Origin: Thermomicrobiales bacterium
GTDB lineage: Bacteria; Chloroflexota; Chloroflexia; Thermomicrobiales; UBA6265
Assembly (NCBI GenBank): GCA_020847015.1
Contig: JADLCW010000379.1
Coordinates: forward strand, 1 to 6,372
Direction: 5' to 3'
Length of the DNA: 6,372 nucleotides
Shown here: positions 5,658 through 6,372 of the stretch, piece after piece
Numbering within the stretch: position 1 is the stretch's first letter
How the letters are laid out: every line of letters starts with the position of its first letter
Notes under the pieces: model-generated
What the model saw: only the letters and a program-made list of their open reading frames with translations
The model's database searches: none
What the model was told of the DNA's origin: nothing
Made by a program: the position numbers and the translations under genes

Positions 5658-6260
5658 TCAGGAGACCGGTGTTGCCGCTTCGCCCGCCGGTTCACCGCCC
5701 ATGTCGCCCGCCATGCCTGCCTCATCCGACGGGGCGGCATGGGTCAGAAATACGGTGACGGTGGTTCGATCGCCCTGGCTGAGGAGCCAGCCGACGCCGG
5801 AATAGTCAGAACCGTTCAATTCGCCCAACCCGATGAAAAGGTTGCCCTGCGCGTCCGGGACGCCGCTGATGTTGCCGCAGGCGACGGACACGGCGAGATC
5901 AGTGGGGCTATGAACGTCGATTGCGTGGCCACTGGCGAGAAGATCCGCCAGCGATGTTTCCACGACGGTCGTGGCGACCGCCACCGGAATCACCGCGCCA
6001 GGGGCGCTGGCGTCAGGCGCGGCTGCATCAGCGCCGCCTTCGGCGGCGGTGAATGCGAGATCGGATAGCGACTCCAGTGGACCCGGGTCGAGAGCGCCGC
6101 AAGTTCCCGCATAAATCTGATTCCGGAAGGCAGATCCCATCTCGGCCGTGCCGACCGGAGTGGCCTCCTGAGCTAGCGTCGCCTGGAACCCAACGGTCCC
6201 GAAGACCAGCGCGCTCGCCAGCGTTGCAATCGTGAACGCGCGGCCGCCTAACGCTCCCAT
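5658..6260 (-). CDS. Secreted protein of unknown function
   Basis: A 200-residue protein I cannot assign to a named family. Residues 1-30 are a Sec-type signal peptide: short N-region with Arg7, hydrophobic stretch from Ala8 to about Leu29, and a probable cleavage site TLA|QEA after Ala30. The mature part has only two cysteines (Cys54 in AGTCGALD, Cys128 in VACGNISG), which could form a disulfide outside the cell. A linker rich in Ala, Asp and Pro (72-90) separates the first Cys segment from a better ordered part: SLADLLASGHAIDVHS (103-118), then FIGLGELNGSDYSGVGWL (142-159) and TTVTVFL (166-172). The last 25 residues are Gly/Ala/Glu-rich and probably disordered. The ATG at 6260 is preferred over GTG at 6266, because GGGAGG is seven bases from the ATG but only one from the GTG. 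It looks like extracytoplasmic proteins I recall from Thermomicrobia-type Chloroflexota; this is memory, not search. Confidence 0.82.
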   Translation of the reverse strand: MGALGGRAFTIATLASALVFGTVGFQATLAQEATPVGTAEMGSAFRNQIYAGTCGALDPGPLESLSDLAFTAAEGGADAAAPDASAPGAVIPVAVATTVVETSLADLLASGHAIDVHSPTDLAVSVACGNISGVPDAQGNLFIGLGELNGSDYSGVGWLLSQGDRTTVTVFLTHAAPSDEAGMAGDMGGEPAGEAATPVS

Positions 6261-6267
6261 GTCCACA

Positions 6268-6273
6268 CCTCCC
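6268..6273 (-). promoter_or_regulatory. Shine-Dalgarno GGGAGG that places the secreted-protein start at 6260
   Basis: GGGAGG lies seven bases upstream of ATG (6260-6258). The longer GTG frame at 6266 would leave a single base of spacing and is unlikely to be used. Confidence 0.75.
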
Positions 6274-6341
6274 GTTGGTCGCGCAGATTGTCGGGATTGG
6301 CAAACCAGCGCCGAAACGGCGCGCCATCCGAACCAATCGGC

Positions 6342-6350
6342 AGTCTAGCA
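6342..6350 (-). promoter_or_regulatory. Candidate extended -10 promoter of the secreted-protein gene
   Basis: The minus strand reads TGCTAGACT, an extended -10-like element about 80 bases upstream of the ATG. The -35 region at the expected distance (GCGGAA) is a poor match. The predicted leader contains a 6-bp stem with a 3-base loop (6308-6322). Confidence 0.4.
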
Positions 6351-6372
6351 CGGGCGCTGGCGTATTCCGCCG

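Overview
All recognisable genes in this high-GC window lie on the minus strand and are transcribed from right to left. In transcription order they are: a small secreted protein of unknown function (6260-5658), a MoaB-type molybdopterin-binding protein (5581-5051), histidyl-tRNA synthetase (4967-3618), a double-domain PIG-L/LmbE-type deacetylase (3518-2175), a galactokinase-like GHMP kinase (2139-907) and a short-type endonuclease V (759-166). Gaps are 76, 82, 99, 35 and 147 bases. The window looks like ordinary bacterial chromosome: no phage, plasmid, insertion sequence, CRISPR or RNA gene is visible. The GC content, the eukaryote-like motifs in HisRS and the style of the secreted protein would fit a Chloroflexota (Thermomicrobia-like) bacterium, but this is an impression and not a proof.

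The most unusual locus is the deacetylase. One uninterrupted 447-codon frame carries two PIG-L domains. The first (residues 1-176) has lost the last ~59 residues of the family fold and, in its second catalytic motif, the His and Asp that copy 2 has (HADH became GHGH). The second (residues 213-447) is complete. The 36-residue linker between them aligns with the intergenic region upstream of the whole gene, including a promoter-like TGCGATAAT and the GAGGGAACT leader directly before ATG. The fusion therefore looks like a tandem duplication whose two genes were joined by a deletion, leaving the second gene's old promoter, ribosome binding site and start codon inside the reading frame. The first 156 bases of both copies, leader included, are about 97% identical. 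The remaining protein is only about 67% identical, which suggests gene conversion.

The deacetylase stop is 35 bases from the start of the GHMP kinase, so the two are probably co-transcribed. The kinase has all three GHMP motifs, but the sugar-contacting Glu of galactokinase is Asn. A deacetylase next to a kinase with an altered sugar pocket suggests joint action on an amino-sugar or related substrate; this is inference only. The other genes look like housekeeping or repair functions (HisRS, MoaB, endonuclease V).

Bases 1-165 hold no gene I can support. Bases 760-906 hold only the endonuclease V ribosome binding site and a weak 6-bp hairpin. Bases 6261-6372 hold the leader and probable promoter of the secreted protein.
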